Source: Nomia melanderi (taxonomy: Eukaryota; Arthropoda; Insecta; Hymenoptera; Halictidae). Taken from it: a DNA stretch of 64,000 bases. A program made the translations under genes and the position numbers. The notes below the pieces were generated by a model. It was not told the origin of the DNA. It saw only the letters and a list, made by a program, of their open reading frames with translations, and did no database searches. Below are positions 11,506-23,404 of this stretch, one piece after another. The DNA is taken from contig NC_135010.1 of NCBI RefSeq assembly GCF_051020985.1, forward strand, positions 12,336,001 through 12,400,000, written 5' to 3'. The number at the start of each line of letters is the position of its first letter. Position 1 is the first letter of the stretch.

Positions 11506-11712
11506 CACTTGATTTGATACAGCAAAACTATGAAGTTGAACATTTAGTATTTTAAATTAAACTTTGCACTGCTATGTGAAATATTTAAGTAAAATAGCTT
11601 GATTGCTTAATTTATCTGTGAATTATCGTTACCTTAGTTTCAAACAATGTCGTCTATGCCTCATCAGAAAATATTAAAATATTTCTAATGAAAAACTTCC
11701 GAGTGCAAAGGG
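11506..11712 (+). mobile_element. Family A copy, left end lost
   Basis: Begins CACTTGATTTGATACAGCAA, an A subterminal phrase, and ends CTTCCGAGTGCAAAGGG before TTAA (11713-11716). It closely matches the copies at 11088 and 18250. Confidence 0.65.
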
Positions 11713-11756
11713 TTAATCTGCCAAAGGTTTCGTACACTTCAAAGAATCCTTAAATT

Positions 11757-11835
11757 ACCTTAGTTTCAAACGATGTTGTCTACATCTCGTCGGAAAATGT
11801 TGAATTTCCAGTGAAAAACTTTCGAGTGCAAAGGG
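11757..11835 (+). mobile_element. Family A right-half fragment
   Basis: Starts CCTTAGTTTCAAACGATG and ends CTTTCGAGTGCAAAGGG before TTAA (11836-11839). Only the right third of an A element is present. Confidence 0.6.
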
Positions 11836-11839
11836 TTAA

Positions 11840-11985
11840 TATCAAACTTCATACAAAATCTGAGAAATATTCAAACAAAACAGCTTTGTCCCTCAATATG
11901 TGATTTCTCGAGTTGCCTTCACAAATCCTCTCTATCTCATCAAACGTCAAAACATTTCCAATGAAAAACTTCCGAGTGCAAAGGG
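11840..11985 (+). mobile_element. Family A right-half fragment
   Basis: Shares TTAA with the preceding fragment. It contains GAGAAATATTCAAACAAAAC and ends CTTCCGAGTGCAAAGGG before TTAA (11986-11989). Four A right ends thus lie head to tail within 900 bp. Confidence 0.6.
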
Positions 11986-11989
11986 TTAA

Positions 11990-13865
11990 AACTACAAAAC
12001 CCAAAACCACCCGCCACAGCCCACAGTTGCACAGCGCATGAAAAAATAACGCTCGGGAGGACCGTTATTCCCACGTTTCCTGGCGAGCAGGCCTCAAGGC
12101 GGCTCGCAGCGCGCATTTCACGGCGCGCCCGTCGATCCGTCCGCGGTTAACGAATTAACGAAGCCCGAGCTTACAGGTCTCGCGAGAAATTCTCCTCCGG
12201 GGTAGACGGCGCCGCGAGATATCGACAGGCATCGGGACGTTCCGCCCGGCGACCAAAAGTAACCAACAAATAACGAGTGACTCGCCGTGGAATCTCACCC
12301 ACGTCGGAGGTGGAGGTGACTTCGTGGCAGCTGTCGATCGAACAGTGTTCAACCTCCGACCTTCGCGGCCGGCGAGAGGAAAAAACGTCCGAGAGGAAAG
12401 GTGAACAGAGAAAGAGAGAGAGAGGAAGAGAGAGAGATACTCTCGGAGAGCAGCGCTGGCAAGCGTCGTAGGTCGCCGACGAGGCATCCGAGCTGCCGAT
12501 AAGGATCGCCGAAGCGAGAACGGAGGAGCCTCGGACCTGGTCCCCTGCTTCGTGGCCGAGGGAGTGTGTAATTCGGGTTGCTCGGGGCGCGATACGTTAC
12601 GAGGCATCCGGGGGCGAGCCTCGGCAACGTTAGAGCTCCGTGGCCCCAAGCTGTTACGTAGACTGTTCGGTTGCTTTTGTTCTCTGCATATAGTGTTCCT
12701 CGGATCAGCTTCGATATCGAACTCTGACCGGTGGATTTCGAACGTTAACCCCCTATGATTTGTTTATGTTGAATATTTATTTGTAGAAATAAATAACACG
12801 GTTTGGAAAAGTGTATGTTTATTGAAGTATGTACTATGGTACGTATTAGCGAAGTTGCATAGCCATAACAGCTGTCATTGATGTTTCATTAGAAAATGAG
12901 GAATAGACCTAGCGAAACAAGCTTCGTGCTTTTGTAGAGTTACCACTGGAACTACTGCATTGTAAATGAAAGTTTCGATAGATGCACTCTTCATAGAATT
13001 AACTTCATGGTAGCATTAGTGTTGAATGATTATAAATTCATTTCTGGAATAGTTTCATGTTTGATTGTAAACTAGAGGTCTGTTCGGAGTTGTATCTGGA
13101 TAGTCTCTTCCTTTAGAAGCATCTGACGTTTAAAATAGTCTTTTAATGGTAATTCCGAGTATTAGAAGTAGTTCCTTAATAAGCATAGTTTTTAATAGCA
13201 TTCATAATCTTGGATTAACAAGCTGCGCTGGGTAACACGAGCTAATCGTCCTTTTAGAGACTGTTGTTCGAGGAAAACTGTTGAACCGCTCCGAAACGGA
13301 AGATCCCGAGTCACCGATAAGTTTGTTAATAGCTGTTCGGTTGGTAAAGCGTTAGTAATGACCGTCAACGTTGACGACCGTCGTCTCGACGTTGCTGTGA
13401 CCTCAGCCTAAAAGTTAGAGGAAGGACGGCAGTTAAAGAGACGAAGGTGGTATGCGTATCGACGGGCAACGTAGTCGCGGGCCCGGGTAGTATGCGTAGA
13501 TTCCTCCGTTCGGCTGGATTCCGATTGCCTGAATAAATTATCCGCCGGCCGGGCTAACACCGTCCGCTGAATTAACAATGGACCTTTGTTAAATTGTTCA
13601 GTCTATAAATCCTCCGTTGGAAAAACATCAGTCGAGCCTGCCCGCCTTGCTCGCTCGCCTTGCCTGCCGGCCGAATCACCTTCCGTCTCGTTCCTTTTTC
13701 CTCGGAGGCTCTTTTAAAAATATCCCTCCCGCGGAATTGATTCTGGTCTCCTAAGATTCGTTCTCACGAACCCGTCGCTTACATCTTAGCAACGTGTCCT
13801 TTGGAAAATCTCGGGACATCTAATCTCAACGCTGAATTAACCGAAAGAATCCAAACGTCTCTAGA
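11990..13865. other. GC-rich, AT-rich, GC-rich succession without a gene
   Basis: GC-rich at 12010-12740 with a GA-rich patch at 12407-12440, AT-rich to 13240, GC-rich to 13840. TTAACCCCCTATGATT near 12744 and a short E-like piece near 12840-12870 are isolated element remnants. A stretch at 13107-13190 resembles 7744-7808. The 164-codon minus frame at 12155-12649 is Arg/Ser/Pro-rich and unrecognised. Confidence 0.4.
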
Positions 13866-14252
13866 TCAATCGTACAGCTGATCTATTTTTATAAAAACAA
13901 CTGTAAATCATATCAATTTCAAACTTCGCAGGCTAATAACTACACATCTCAAGAACACCCTTGAATTTTTCCTAACAAAACTATCCATCCCATCGAAAGT
14001 TACAGCAGTTTCATAGGGGGTCCCTTACACGTACCCAAACCCTACGAAGATACTCATCTCTACATCAATCACAGCTGATCTATTTTTATAAAAACAACGG
14101 TAAATCACATCAATTTCAAACTTCGCAGGCTAATAACTACACATCTCAAGAACACCCTTGAATTTTTCCTAACAAAACTATCCATCCCATCGAAAGTTAC
14201 AGCAGTTTCATAGGGGGTCCCTCACACGTACCCAAACCCTACGAATATACTC
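13866..14252. repeat. Recent 197-bp tandem duplication
   Basis: Copy one runs 13866-14055, copy two from about 14064 to 14252. Offset is 197 bp with only a handful of differences. Landmarks are CAGCTGATCTATTTTTATAA, TCGCAGGCTAATAACTACAC and CAGTTTCATAGGGGGTCCC. The near identity suggests a young event. Confidence 0.9.
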
Positions 14253-15115
14253 GCCGATCACACACAAACGCGAGAGAAAGAGAAAAACCGATCTCCAGCG
14301 CGATCGCAGTAGAAAGGCCCCTTAATTCCCCGAAAGAATCCTGGGTACACCGACTCAGCCCACCAGAAAATTCCCGTGGTAACGGTGAACGTTCCGAACG
14401 ATCGACGTACCGATGATCGGCGGGGCCCACTTCGATGCAGAAGCGGGGAAGGAAGACGGCGAACGAGAAAAAAACGGAGAAGAACAAGAAGACGAAGAAG
14501 AAGAAGAAGAAGAAGAAGAAGAGGGGTTTATGCCCTGGCATTCGGTTAGGTTAAATTTACTGACACGCTTCCAGGCCGCGCTGGCAGCCCCGCGGCCATC
14601 TCTCTGTCCTCCTCGGTTCGCCACCTCTCGTTCGTCCCTCGTTTCTCCCCTTGTTCTTCTTCTTTCTTCCCTCTCGTCCACCTTCTTCTTCCTCTGGCCA
14701 GGCTCGTAGCTTTATGATTACCTCCGCCAGGTCCGTCCGTCCAACCCTTCACCGGTGGAATCTCGGCTGGCATCTAGTTAACCGGGAACGACGCCGACGT
14801 TAGTCCCTTCTGCACGAACTTCGGACTTCCCGCTGCGAGAGGAGGCCGCAAACACCATCCCCGAAGCCTTCCCCGGACACCGGCCCCTCCACCCCCGGCT
14901 CCTTTTCGACTCACGAGCGCGAGATAGCTCGCGCCTCCTTTCTTTCAGCGCACGCCGGATCGATTATGGCTCCTCCGGACTCTCCGCCGCTCTCTCTCCC
15001 TTTTCTTTTCGTTACGGGATTTTTCTCTGTCCCGCTCTCTCGCCCTTTTTACACGGATCCGCGCTCCTTCTCCGACTTGTTGCGACTCGTCGGAACACTC
15101 CGCTGATTTCAACGC
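14253..15115. other. GC-rich unique block with GAA microsatellite
   Basis: Single-copy GC-rich DNA. A (GAA)n run at about 14489-14522 gives a poly-Glu frame on the plus strand and poly-Ser or poly-Phe on the minus strand. These are not credible proteins. Confidence 0.5.
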
Positions 15116-15429
15116 GACGTTTCTTCACGCTAGCCACTTTGTTTACTCTGGATTTCTGGTACTTGGTTCTGCTTTGTTTTCGGTGCACTTTTGACTCTTG
15201 GCACTCCGGATGGCTTTGAGATTTATCAGCAACTGCAACTAATTTTTATAGTACTCCTAGCGAAAATTAGGAAAGACGTTTCTTCACGCTAGCCACTTTG
15301 TTTACTCTGGATTTTTCGTACTTGATTCTGCTTTGTTTTTAGATTTCCAACCCTTAGTACTCCAGATGGTTTTCTAATTCATCAGCAACTGCAACTAATT
15401 TTTATAGTATTCCTGGCGAAACTAGGTAA
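15116..15429 (+). repeat. 157-bp tandem duplication overlapping family B
   Basis: Two units start with GACGTTTCTTCACGCTAGCC at 15116 and 15274. Each includes the B phrase ATCAGCAACTGCAACTAATT. The same composite occurs in reverse orientation near 31239-31385, so the non-B part belongs to a longer dispersed repeat. Confidence 0.8.
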
Positions 15430-15495
15430 ATCGAATAATTTTAGGGTAGTTTCTTTGATTCCTTAAAATATTTGATATAACTGGTGTTCAAAGGG
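15351..15495 (-). mobile_element. Family B copy, shortened
   Basis: Starts CCCTTAGTACTCCAGATGG and ends GGTGTTCAAAGGG before TTAA (15496-15499). It is about 145 bp against about 217 bp for the complete copy at 23184-23400. The left flank is CCAA rather than TTAA. Confidence 0.55.
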
Positions 15496-15499
15496 TTAA

Positions 15500-16529
15500 T
15501 AATGGATTTCACTTTCTTTACTGTAGAGTTTCAAATTTAGATTTGAGTAGCTGTTGTAGATGATTTGAGACTATGTTTATTTATTATTATTATTGTCTGT
15601 TATTTGTATAGTAGATCTATGAAAATGGATAGATAGATAAATTAACTGTTCTTCTCTTCTACCAATTGCAAGCACGCTTCATTGATATCAAAATTAACCA
15701 CTTGCCTTACAATATCTAATGGTTTAACAAATGTAAATATTATTCAGTTCCTCAGAAGCAATATTCTTTTTCTTGTCAGCAATCTGTATGGTTCATAGTA
15801 GATCTAGACATAGAAACAGCAACGTTATAACTTACATCAAATGAGGTGGTCACCTCTCGAGTACAAAGGGTTAAACCGATTCCCTAAGGAAGAAATCCCT
15901 AAAGAAGCCTCTTTCGACGACGCTGCCTTTTCCTTTGACTTATCTCGCTCTGCTAGCGGCATCCCCTATCCGAACTCGTCTCTCCGCCACTCTCAGGATC
16001 AACAGCGGCAGCCCTTCGTCTCGTTCGTCCGTCGATCGATTCCCCGCGACCCTCGATCGGCCCGGCGAAGCCAAGCTTTCGGTAATAGAAAGGGATTACG
16101 CGCTAATTGGATGGAAATAGCGAGGATCTTTGCCCCGCGGCCGGATTTACAGAGCCACGGCGAAACTTTCCGGGCAGTTACCTTCGGCCAGCTTCTTCCG
16201 GGCGCGCCGGGGATGAATTTTATTTAGCTGTTTGATCAACCCGAGCGTCCAACCCTACCCCCGGCTCGTGTACATTCACGATCGACGTCGGCGAATCCCG
16301 ACTCCCGGTGATTAAAACGCGAAGACGGATTTTTGAAATATCGGGAACGATCGGGGTTCGTTTGACTTTCGCGGCACTCGGGAGGATAATTTATACCTCG
16401 ACGCGGATCGAGTTCGTCGGACCTGTTTGAACTGCCGGGGATTTATAATTGTACTGAGTAAGCTCTTAAAGGAATTGATACGTTTTTAATTATCTGCAGG
16501 GCCTATAAAATTTGTCTTTAGACCCTCCA
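15500..16529. other. AT-rich then GC-rich unique DNA
   Basis: AT-rich to 15880, with an isolated family A end (GTCACCTCTCGAGTACAAAGGG, ending 15870, then TTAA). GC-rich at 15880-16440. The 128-codon plus frame at 15841-16227 begins inside that element end and is not supported. Confidence 0.4.
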
Positions 16530-16533
16530 TTAA

Positions 16534-16793
16534 CCCTTTGCACTCGGGAATATTTTTTAAATATTCATTATTTTCTGATGATATTTTTTGCAACTAACAC
16601 GAAGAAATACCTTGCATAAATTAAGTGATAGAACTGTTTCATTTTGATGTTCCATGTGTTGATACATTATATAATATTATAATATTATTTGTAATAATAT
16701 AATATAATATAATATTTAATATTGAATCTTACATTTTATCATTTTGCTCGGTCAAATCAAACGGCGAGTGAAAGGCCTCTCGAGTGCAAAGGG
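16534..16793 (+). mobile_element. Full-length family A2 element
   Basis: A 260-bp element with perfect TTAA on both sides (16530-16533 and 16794-16797) and a 13-bp perfect terminal inverted repeat, CCCTTTGCACTCG and its complement. The A2 interior includes GATAGAACTGTTTCATTTTG and TTTTGCTCGGTCAAATCAAA. A run of TAATAT-type repeats at about 16665-16720 has lengthened it. There is no open frame. Confidence 0.75.
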
Positions 16794-16797
16794 TTAA

Positions 16798-17639
16798 AGC
16801 TTTCAATAAAGTATAATCATAACAGTCTCTAGATATTGTCAAGCATAGAGTTGTATCAATCTAGTTAAATTTTCAATCTAAACAATTAAAATACACGACT
16901 ATACAATCAACAGTCGATTCCTAACCAAAATAAGAAACCCATAATAAATTTCCCCCGCAAAGATCAAAGACACAAGAAACATAAAACCCGCAGCTGCTGA
17001 AACACTGATTAGACAGCCGTTTACCAACGAGCATCAATACCCGAGTCAATTAATTCGTTCGTTTACCTTCCTTATCCGCTTCCCCGTTAACGCGACGGTT
17101 CCATCGAAAAAAATCAAACCCGCCCCCGACTTTCGCTCCAGAAAACGTAGACACCGCGTCCGGCCGCAAACAAACATGGCGGGGAGAGGAGTCGTTCGCG
17201 GCCGATGACGCGGAACAATTACAATTCCGCGTTTAAACAAAACTCGACCGACCAGCCGACCGACCTGTTGTTATTACTCCCCGACGTGTGCGTCGCGGTG
17301 TATCCCGCGTAAAAATATTGCGCCGGTTTTTCCAGCGTCACGATTTCACCGACCGGCGGACGTTTTCCGTTCCGTCGAGCGTTCCGCTGGAACCTCTCTG
17401 ACGGACAGTTCGGTAAATAAAAGGGGAACACTGTGCCCGGTCTGGCTCGTTTCGACCCGACTCGCTCGCGATTGTTAATTTTACGGTTCCGGAAAAATGG
17501 GAAAAGTTCGCGGCAGTTGGAGAGGATCTTCCGGGATTCTTCCTCCGCTTTCTGGACCCGGCGGGTTAGCTACCCGCGCAAAGTGTGCGGTCATTTGTGG
17601 AACTAGCCGGAGTTGATCTTTAGCGTCTCTAACGAGGGC
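16798..17639. other. AT-rich then GC-rich unique DNA
   Basis: AT-rich to 17040, then CpG-rich. No repeat partner or gene signal was found in the window. Confidence 0.45.
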
Positions 17640-18180
17640 AGACTGCGTTGGCTATTTGAGAGTGTTAGCGAGATCGTTGATTGTACGGTTAGTTGGTAGA
17701 TTAGAGTTGGCAAATTGATTACCGGAGTACTTGTAGCTAGTAGTTGCGTTGACAGTGTTTTTGAGTCGAAATTATTGAGATAGTTGCGTTGCTAGATTAG
17801 ATCCAGTTGGGAAATTTTCAGTTTCGAAGTAAAACTATCGTTGACTTCTGGAGTCTTGTTGCGAATGATAGATACCGTGTGCTAGCGAAATCATTGGATA
17901 GTTAGATAGTTGCTGGATTACATATAGCTAGCAAATTGATTTCTGAAGCATTTGTAGCTAGCAATAGTTACTACGTCGACTATTCTAAAGAGTCGAAATC
18001 ATTGAGATTAGTTAGATAGTTACTAGATTAGATTTAGTTGCTAGACAATTTTATCTTATGACTTCTAGAATCTTGCAAACGACAGGTACCGACTATCGAA
18101 ATCACTGATACTAGACAATCGCTAGATTAGATCTACTTAGCAGACGTCAAACTAGCTATCCTCTAAATAATACAACTCAC
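17640..18180. repeat. Diverged tandem array, about 110-bp units
   Basis: Landmarks CGAAATCATTGAGATAG and GTTGCTAGATTAGAT recur near 17766, 17886, 17993 and 18097, with an older unit upstream from about 17660. Alternate units resemble one another more (AGCTAGCAAATTGATT against GAAATTTTCAGTTTCG), hinting at a roughly 220-bp dimer. Confidence 0.7.
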
Positions 18181-18249
18181 GAAAAATTATTTCAGCTTCA
18201 ATCTAGATATCCCCTAGAAAAGGTCGCTAAGTTAGCCGATCCTCTTTAA

Positions 18250-18475
18250 CCCATTGCACTCAGGAGGTGACTCACTCACCACTTGATTTCATACAGTAAA
18301 ACTATAAAATTTGGTATTTAATTTCCTATAATGCATCAGGTTGAGAAATATTCAAATAAAATACCTTTGTTCCTCAATGTACGCGTGATTTCCCGTCGAC
18401 TTAGCTTCAAACATCGATTTTATCTCATCAGAAAGTGTCAAAATATTTCTAATAAAAAACTTCCGAGTGCAAAGG
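18250..18475 (+). mobile_element. Nearly complete family A element
   Basis: TTAA at 18246-18249, then CCCATTGCACTCAGGAGGTG. It ends CTTCCGAGTGCAAAGGG before TTGA (18476-18479). The 226-bp interior carries CACTTGATTTCATACAGTAA and TTAGCTTCAAACATCG. One mismatch in the TTAA flank and one in the terminal repeat show moderate age. Confidence 0.7.
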
Positions 18476-18479
18476 GTTG

Positions 18480-19553
18480 ATGCACAGCGAACTTCTTGCA
18501 CGAACCGTACAACAGCGGTAAACCAAGCAAAGTCCTGCTCTCAAAAACGGACACGTTTCAGTCTCACGTGGGCCAGTGTACCCGGCGGACACGGCAACCA
18601 CGCCGGATCCCAGGGCGAGATAGCTCGCGCCTCTTTTCAACATCCAACGGATTGATTATGGCCCAGAGTCGGCCCGCCTGAGAAATGTTGCCCGCTCACC
18701 CTTCCCGATCGTTTCGTTTCAACGGCCTGGACAGCGGCGATCATCGGCCCCCCCCCCCCCGCTTCCCTCCGTCCCTGCCCCCTTTATCGATCCCGGACAC
18801 GTTCGAATTTGTTTTCGTGAACGGGATATTCGGCCACGTCGCATCGGCATGAGGAACTCAACGGGGAATGCATCTTGGAATCTTGACAGCGCGACCCGCG
18901 ATCCCGGGGAAATTGTAACACCGATTGATCGTACGCGGCCCGCGCCATAACAGTGATTAATTGTCGCTGGTAGCGGCGGATTGATCGATAGATTGCGATA
19001 GGAATGTCGCAACATTCTCCCGATCCTAGTAGATTCGATCTGTAGATACCGCCGGAGAGACCGCGGACATTTTACGGCTGGATTTTCCACGATTCGACCC
19101 GGGAAGTCCTGTCCGACGGCGGTAATTCAGACTTGACTTACGCCCGGCGTTACGGTTATACGGGCTTAGACTAAATTTTGAATACATGGCAATTACGCCG
19201 CTAATGGTCATTGTTACGGGCAGGCAGTCGACCGTAGATAAGCGATCGCCGCGTAAACGGTTTTCGAGGGAACTTAAATGATTCCGGCGGGCCACCGGAA
19301 TCGTTAATATTCCGAAGCTCTTCCGGTGTACTTTCGGAGGAATCTATGAACTCGTATCTAACGACTGTTATTAGAATTCTCAGCTGTAGATTCGATTTTG
19401 CGATTCAAACGAGCGATCACTTGACACGTTGGATTTCGGCTATTAAACGCGAGCGTCGAAAACATCGATCAAACCGAAATTTCTTGCGAGAAAGACTAAG
19501 AAATTCGATTTAGTAATTTTACTTTGAATTTGTTATATATCTAAAACGTTACA
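18480..19553. other. GC-rich unique block with a C homopolymer
   Basis: CpG-rich. A run of 13 C lies at about 18748-18760. Overlapping open frames on both strands show no recognisable domain. Confidence 0.45.
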
Positions 19554-19557
19554 TTAA

Positions 19558-19726
19558 CTACCGAACTCGACAAAATTATCCATTCCTGATTTCCTTTTTG
19601 ATTATTAAAAACAACAGATTCTCTAACTGATCAAAGAAACTGATTAAGCAATACGGAAGCTGAATTGTAAATCAATCGAAGCTTCAATAGTTTCAATAAT
19701 TCAATTTCTGCTTGGTAGTTCTAGTG
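19558..19726. mobile_element. Candidate TTAA-flanked element, family I
   Basis: TTAA at 19554-19557 followed by CTACCGAACTCGAC, and TGCTTGGTAGTTCTAGTG before TTAA (19727-19730). The inner parts of the ends are inverted matches. Similar ends occur alone at about 57040 (TGCTTGGTAGTTCTATTAAC) and 26507 (TTAACACTACCGAGCAC). Boundaries are tentative. Confidence 0.4.
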
Positions 19727-19730
19727 TTAA

Positions 19731-20794
19731 CGTAGGACTAGCATTTAACCTAAAAGTCCCGCACTCGCCGGCGCGCAGCGCGTTAAGCACGAGTGACCGC
19801 CATTTTTACGCGTCCGAGCGGCCGACAACAAACACCGTAAAGAGGCACGGGGTCAACAGTCGTCATTCAACGGAGCCCGCGACGCGTACGACACGTCGAG
19901 ACATCGAATAATCATCCGCGGACGATGACAGAACTTTCCAGCGGATCCGGTATTTTTATCCGGACCGAGAAATTAGAAAGCCGCGCGAGACGCAGCGGGT
20001 CCCGCGATGGCCTGTTTGCATTTGACCCGGCGTCCGATGGTGCAAGATGACCTCGCCGCCGCGGAGGTTGACCCGTCTATCTATATCCGTACACATCCCG
20101 CCGCGAAATTGCCCGAGCCGGCTCCTCAACATCCAGGCTAATCGATTACGGCCTACCCTTTTATTCCGTGAACGCGACGCGACGGTGCGTGTCCAGTTCA
20201 AAGCGAGACGAGGCGGGAAAAAACGAAGGAACCGAGACGAAAGGTTGCGCCATCTTGTCGTCCCGGCTGCCCGCTGACAGCCGGCCCACGAATCGTTTAA
20301 CTCTGGGACTACCGGGCAATCGAATTCACCTCTCGAGCGATTTTTTATGGAAACTCCGAGACCGGGATCTCGATTTACTTCTGGTTGACGTGTCCGTTGA
20401 TCGATTTCTTTAGTAATTCTTCGGAGAAACAACTGTCGTGTTAGCGGTCGTCGTGAAAATAGAGGTCGGTGAGTTATTTAGAGCACGGTGGCTCTAGACC
20501 TCGATTCATCGTGTCATGTTCTCCGATAATCATTCGAACCGATTAACGTATCCAATGTGACGTATCGAATGTGATCTTGGAAATCTAAGCTGGGTGTCTA
20601 TTAATAAGAAATCTACAAAATATTGTTTCCAAGTTTTAATTATTAGTTTCTCGCTGTTAATCTCAACCGAATCGAACTGAACCGGTCTCTCTACTTGATG
20701 GACTCCTCGACTTCGATTTGCATGTTGTACGGACGATCTATTTATAATAATCTATTTATATAATCTATTTATATAATCTAATATCCTTTTACAT
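19731..20794. other. GC-rich block then AT-rich DNA
   Basis: CpG-rich to about 20500 with a 158-codon minus frame (19956-20432) lacking any known motif. AT-rich afterwards, ending in short AATCTATTTATAT repeats at about 20745-20785. No gene is supported. Confidence 0.4.
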
Positions 20795-20964
20795 AATCTA
20801 CACATATAAAAACTCAGATATAAATACTGTTATGCAATATATCTTAAACAGATAATCAATCCAAATCAAATTTCATATTTCTCTAAGTACTACAGTAATT
20901 AGCAAAATTGCATAGCTAAGTATCTTTATATAAAAGAGATTTCTCGTTGCCAGTAAACAATGTG
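20795..20964 (+). mobile_element. Family E copy, left end lost
   Basis: Matches 62936-63169 from CACATATAAAAACTCAGATA to the right end GTTGCCAGTAAACAATGTG, then TTAA (20965-20968). The left roughly 60 bp is replaced by TATA-rich repeats. Confidence 0.6.
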
Positions 20965-20968
20965 TTAA

Positions 20969-21850
20969 AATACATCTACACACTGTTTCTGAAACAAACT
21001 CCGAACAACGCGTCAAAGTCGGCCGTCCGAAAGTCAAGGCTCCCGGTCGCCATTTTTACGGGAAGATCGCCGTGACACTCGCGGCCGGCTCCCGACTGGC
21101 TAGAAAGTCCAAGATGGCGGAGCTCCGCGGCACCGAAAACCAATTAACATCGTAATCGGCGGATCAATATTCATGAAAGCTCGAACGAGCCCGAAATCAT
21201 TCGCAGCCGAACGGATTACGGGCATCATTATCCGCGGCCTTTTTTCATTTACATCCATGAATCTCAATCGAGCGCGTCCGCGGCTCGGCCGGCCCGTTCC
21301 AAGATTAAAATCCCCGGCGTTTTATTACTAATGCGCCGGAAACACCGCGGCTAACGTGTTAATAGGCTCCCCCGCGAATTAACGCGGACATTAATCGAAA
21401 CTAAATTATTCGAATTGTTTCCCGGGCCGGTCGGCCGCACTCGTCAATGATTCGCCCGGCGCGTTTCGAAATTGAAAAGCGCCGCTGATAAAACCTGATT
21501 AACCCGTCCCCGCAGCTCGCGCCAGAAATTCCATTGTTATTTATGAGCAGCCCGCTGGTTTAATCCCGCGGACGGTTCGCGAGACACTCTGCTGGGTAAT
21601 TCAAAGGGAGAAAGAAGATTCGCCGCGGACAGTCTCCGGAGACCGGCGATCGATGCAGCTAATGAGGTGTCCTGGAATTTTTCGACAATTTTCCGTGAAG
21701 CTGAACTTTTCAGGTGTGCAATGTAGCGGGAAGATATTGGAGATCCATTTGGTTAGGTCTTGGACGATTGCGATTAGTGGGATATTTTCGAATCATTGCA
21801 TTCTTCGGTGAGAAAAGTGAATGAAAGAGTAATTGAATCGTTTCTGGTTA
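20969..21850. other. GC-rich unique block
   Basis: CpG-rich with frequent TTAATTAA- and AATTAAC-type motifs between GC tracts, as elsewhere in the GC-rich blocks. No gene is supported. Confidence 0.45.
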
Positions 21851-21854
21851 TTAA

Positions 21855-22026
21855 CCCTTTACACTCGAGGGGCGCCTTACAGTCGCCACCTGATTCGCAG
21901 CAAATTTATAAAATTTTCTATTCAATATTAAACCTTGTGTAATGTATCAAAACATCGAATTAAAATAGTTCTGTCTCTTATTTTATATCAGATAATCAAT
22001 TGTGTTAGTTGCGAAAAATAAAAGGG
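21855..22026 (+). mobile_element. Family A2-like element, shortened
   Basis: TTAA at 21851-21854, then CCCTTTACACTCGAGGGG. It ends AAATAAAAGGG before TTAA (22027-22030). The interior shares TTATAAAATTTTCTATTCAA with A and AATAGTTCTGTCTCTTA with A2. The right terminal repeat is degraded. Confidence 0.5.
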
Positions 22027-22030
22027 TTAA

Positions 22031-22203
22031 CCCCACTCGGAAGTTTTCCACTAGAAATATTTTTATATTTTCCGACGAGATGAAGATATTTTTTGAAACT
22101 CGAAGAGAAATCACATGCATTGTACAAGGTATAATATTAAATATCAAATTTCATAGTTTCACTGTATGAAATCAAATGGCAAGTCACCTCTCGAGTTCAA
22201 AAT
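22031..22203 (-). mobile_element. Family A element abutting the previous one
   Basis: Starts CCCCACTCGGAAGTTTTCC directly after the shared TTAA (22027-22030) and runs to GTCACCTCTCGAGTTCAAAA. This is the A sequence in reverse orientation. The right TTAA is lost. Confidence 0.55.
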
Positions 22204-23179
22204 TCCAGAAAATTGAACTGTTTCCATCTAACAATCTTTGATAGAGCAATTAATAGACGAACCGTCGGTATCTAAAAGCATCCTACATCGAAAAACAACT
22301 CGTAAAATCAGACCATTTCCATCGAACAACCTTTCAACTGACACACCAATCAATCATTTCCAAGGTTCCCCCGCGAACGTGACAATTGCCACTGAAAAAT
22401 CTAATCGCCACGAAATAAACGTTTCCAAACACCGGCGTGTCGAAGGTACAAAAACGTTTGAAGAACAACTTCGGCCTCAGCGAAATGGCGATCGATAGGC
22501 TAATGACACGTCCGGAATTTCGGAAAATGCTCGCAGCCGAAAACTGACCGGAAATACGCCGCCCGCGGCGAGCGGAGCGCTGGAGGATCAAAGCTGGAGG
22601 GTCGCGCGCTGGAAAATTACGTCTGGCCCATACACTCGGTCGCCGAAGTTAGAGTTTAATTAACGCACGGACAAAAACGGCGCGCCTGTAACCGTTCCCG
22701 TGGACGCGCGCGTGCGTACCCCGGATTCGACTGCACACAGCCCCTGGCTACGTATATCGGGGCTTTAAACGCACGCTGCCCGGGTACTTGGTCTTCCCGG
22801 GGAATTTCGGCGACCCGAAAATTCCGGCTTGTTTTTTCGCAATTTCGCGGGGAATTTTAATACGAGCGCGGTGGGCCGACGCGGTTAATACGACGGCCGT
22901 TGCGCGGGGGAATTCGAAGTTCGGAAAAATTACGCATGGAAAACGTCAGCGACGAATATTGCAACGTTCAGCGTTGCTCTCTGCGCTTCGCTTGTTGGAA
23001 TTATGGGATGTAGATGTTTGTCACTGTAGAATATGTTGCGCGAGGAATTTCTAAATGGACTTTAAACCTTAGTTGTTCAGAGTAATTATATTTCTTCTAC
23101 AGTTTATCAATCTACTTCGTCTACCGCGAAGTAATTATCTTTATAGTTTCAATTGTCACCAGTGAAATCGTTCGAAGTC
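22204..23179. other. Unique DNA, GC-rich centre
   Basis: AT-rich edges around a CpG-rich core at 22490-23050. No gene or repeat is identified. Confidence 0.45.
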
Positions 23180-23183
23180 TTAA

Positions 23184-23400
23184 CCCTTAGTAGTCCAGAT
23201 GGTTTTGTAAGCTATCAGCGACGAATTTTTATAGTATCCCTAGCGAAAATGAAAAATGCTACATTTCTCGGATCTTTTATTTTCCTTAGTGCAAAATTTG
23301 GATGTGCGAGAAATTTAATAATAGGGTAGTTTCTTTGAGATTCATTAAAATATGTAATGTTATTCTTGGTGTAATATTGGAGCTTACAGAGTTCAAAGGG
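23184..23400 (-). mobile_element. Full-length family B element
   Basis: A 217-bp element with TTAA on both sides (23180-23183 and 23401-23404). Ends are CCCTTAGTAGTCCAGATGG and ACAGAGTTCAAAGGG. The interior includes AGCGAAAATGAAAAATGC and TAATAGGGTAGTTTCTTTGA, found in every B copy. It is non-coding and is the reference B copy here. Confidence 0.75.
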
Positions 23401-23404
23401 TTAA

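Noticed and set aside
14413..14709. Acidic Glu-rich frame
   Set aside because: It is centred on a (GAA)n microsatellite and has no other protein-like content.
16530..16797. TTAACCC motifs read as telomere-like repeats
   Set aside because: They are not tandem. Each marks one end of a short element and is paired with an inverted copy. Insect telomeres are usually TTAGG repeats.
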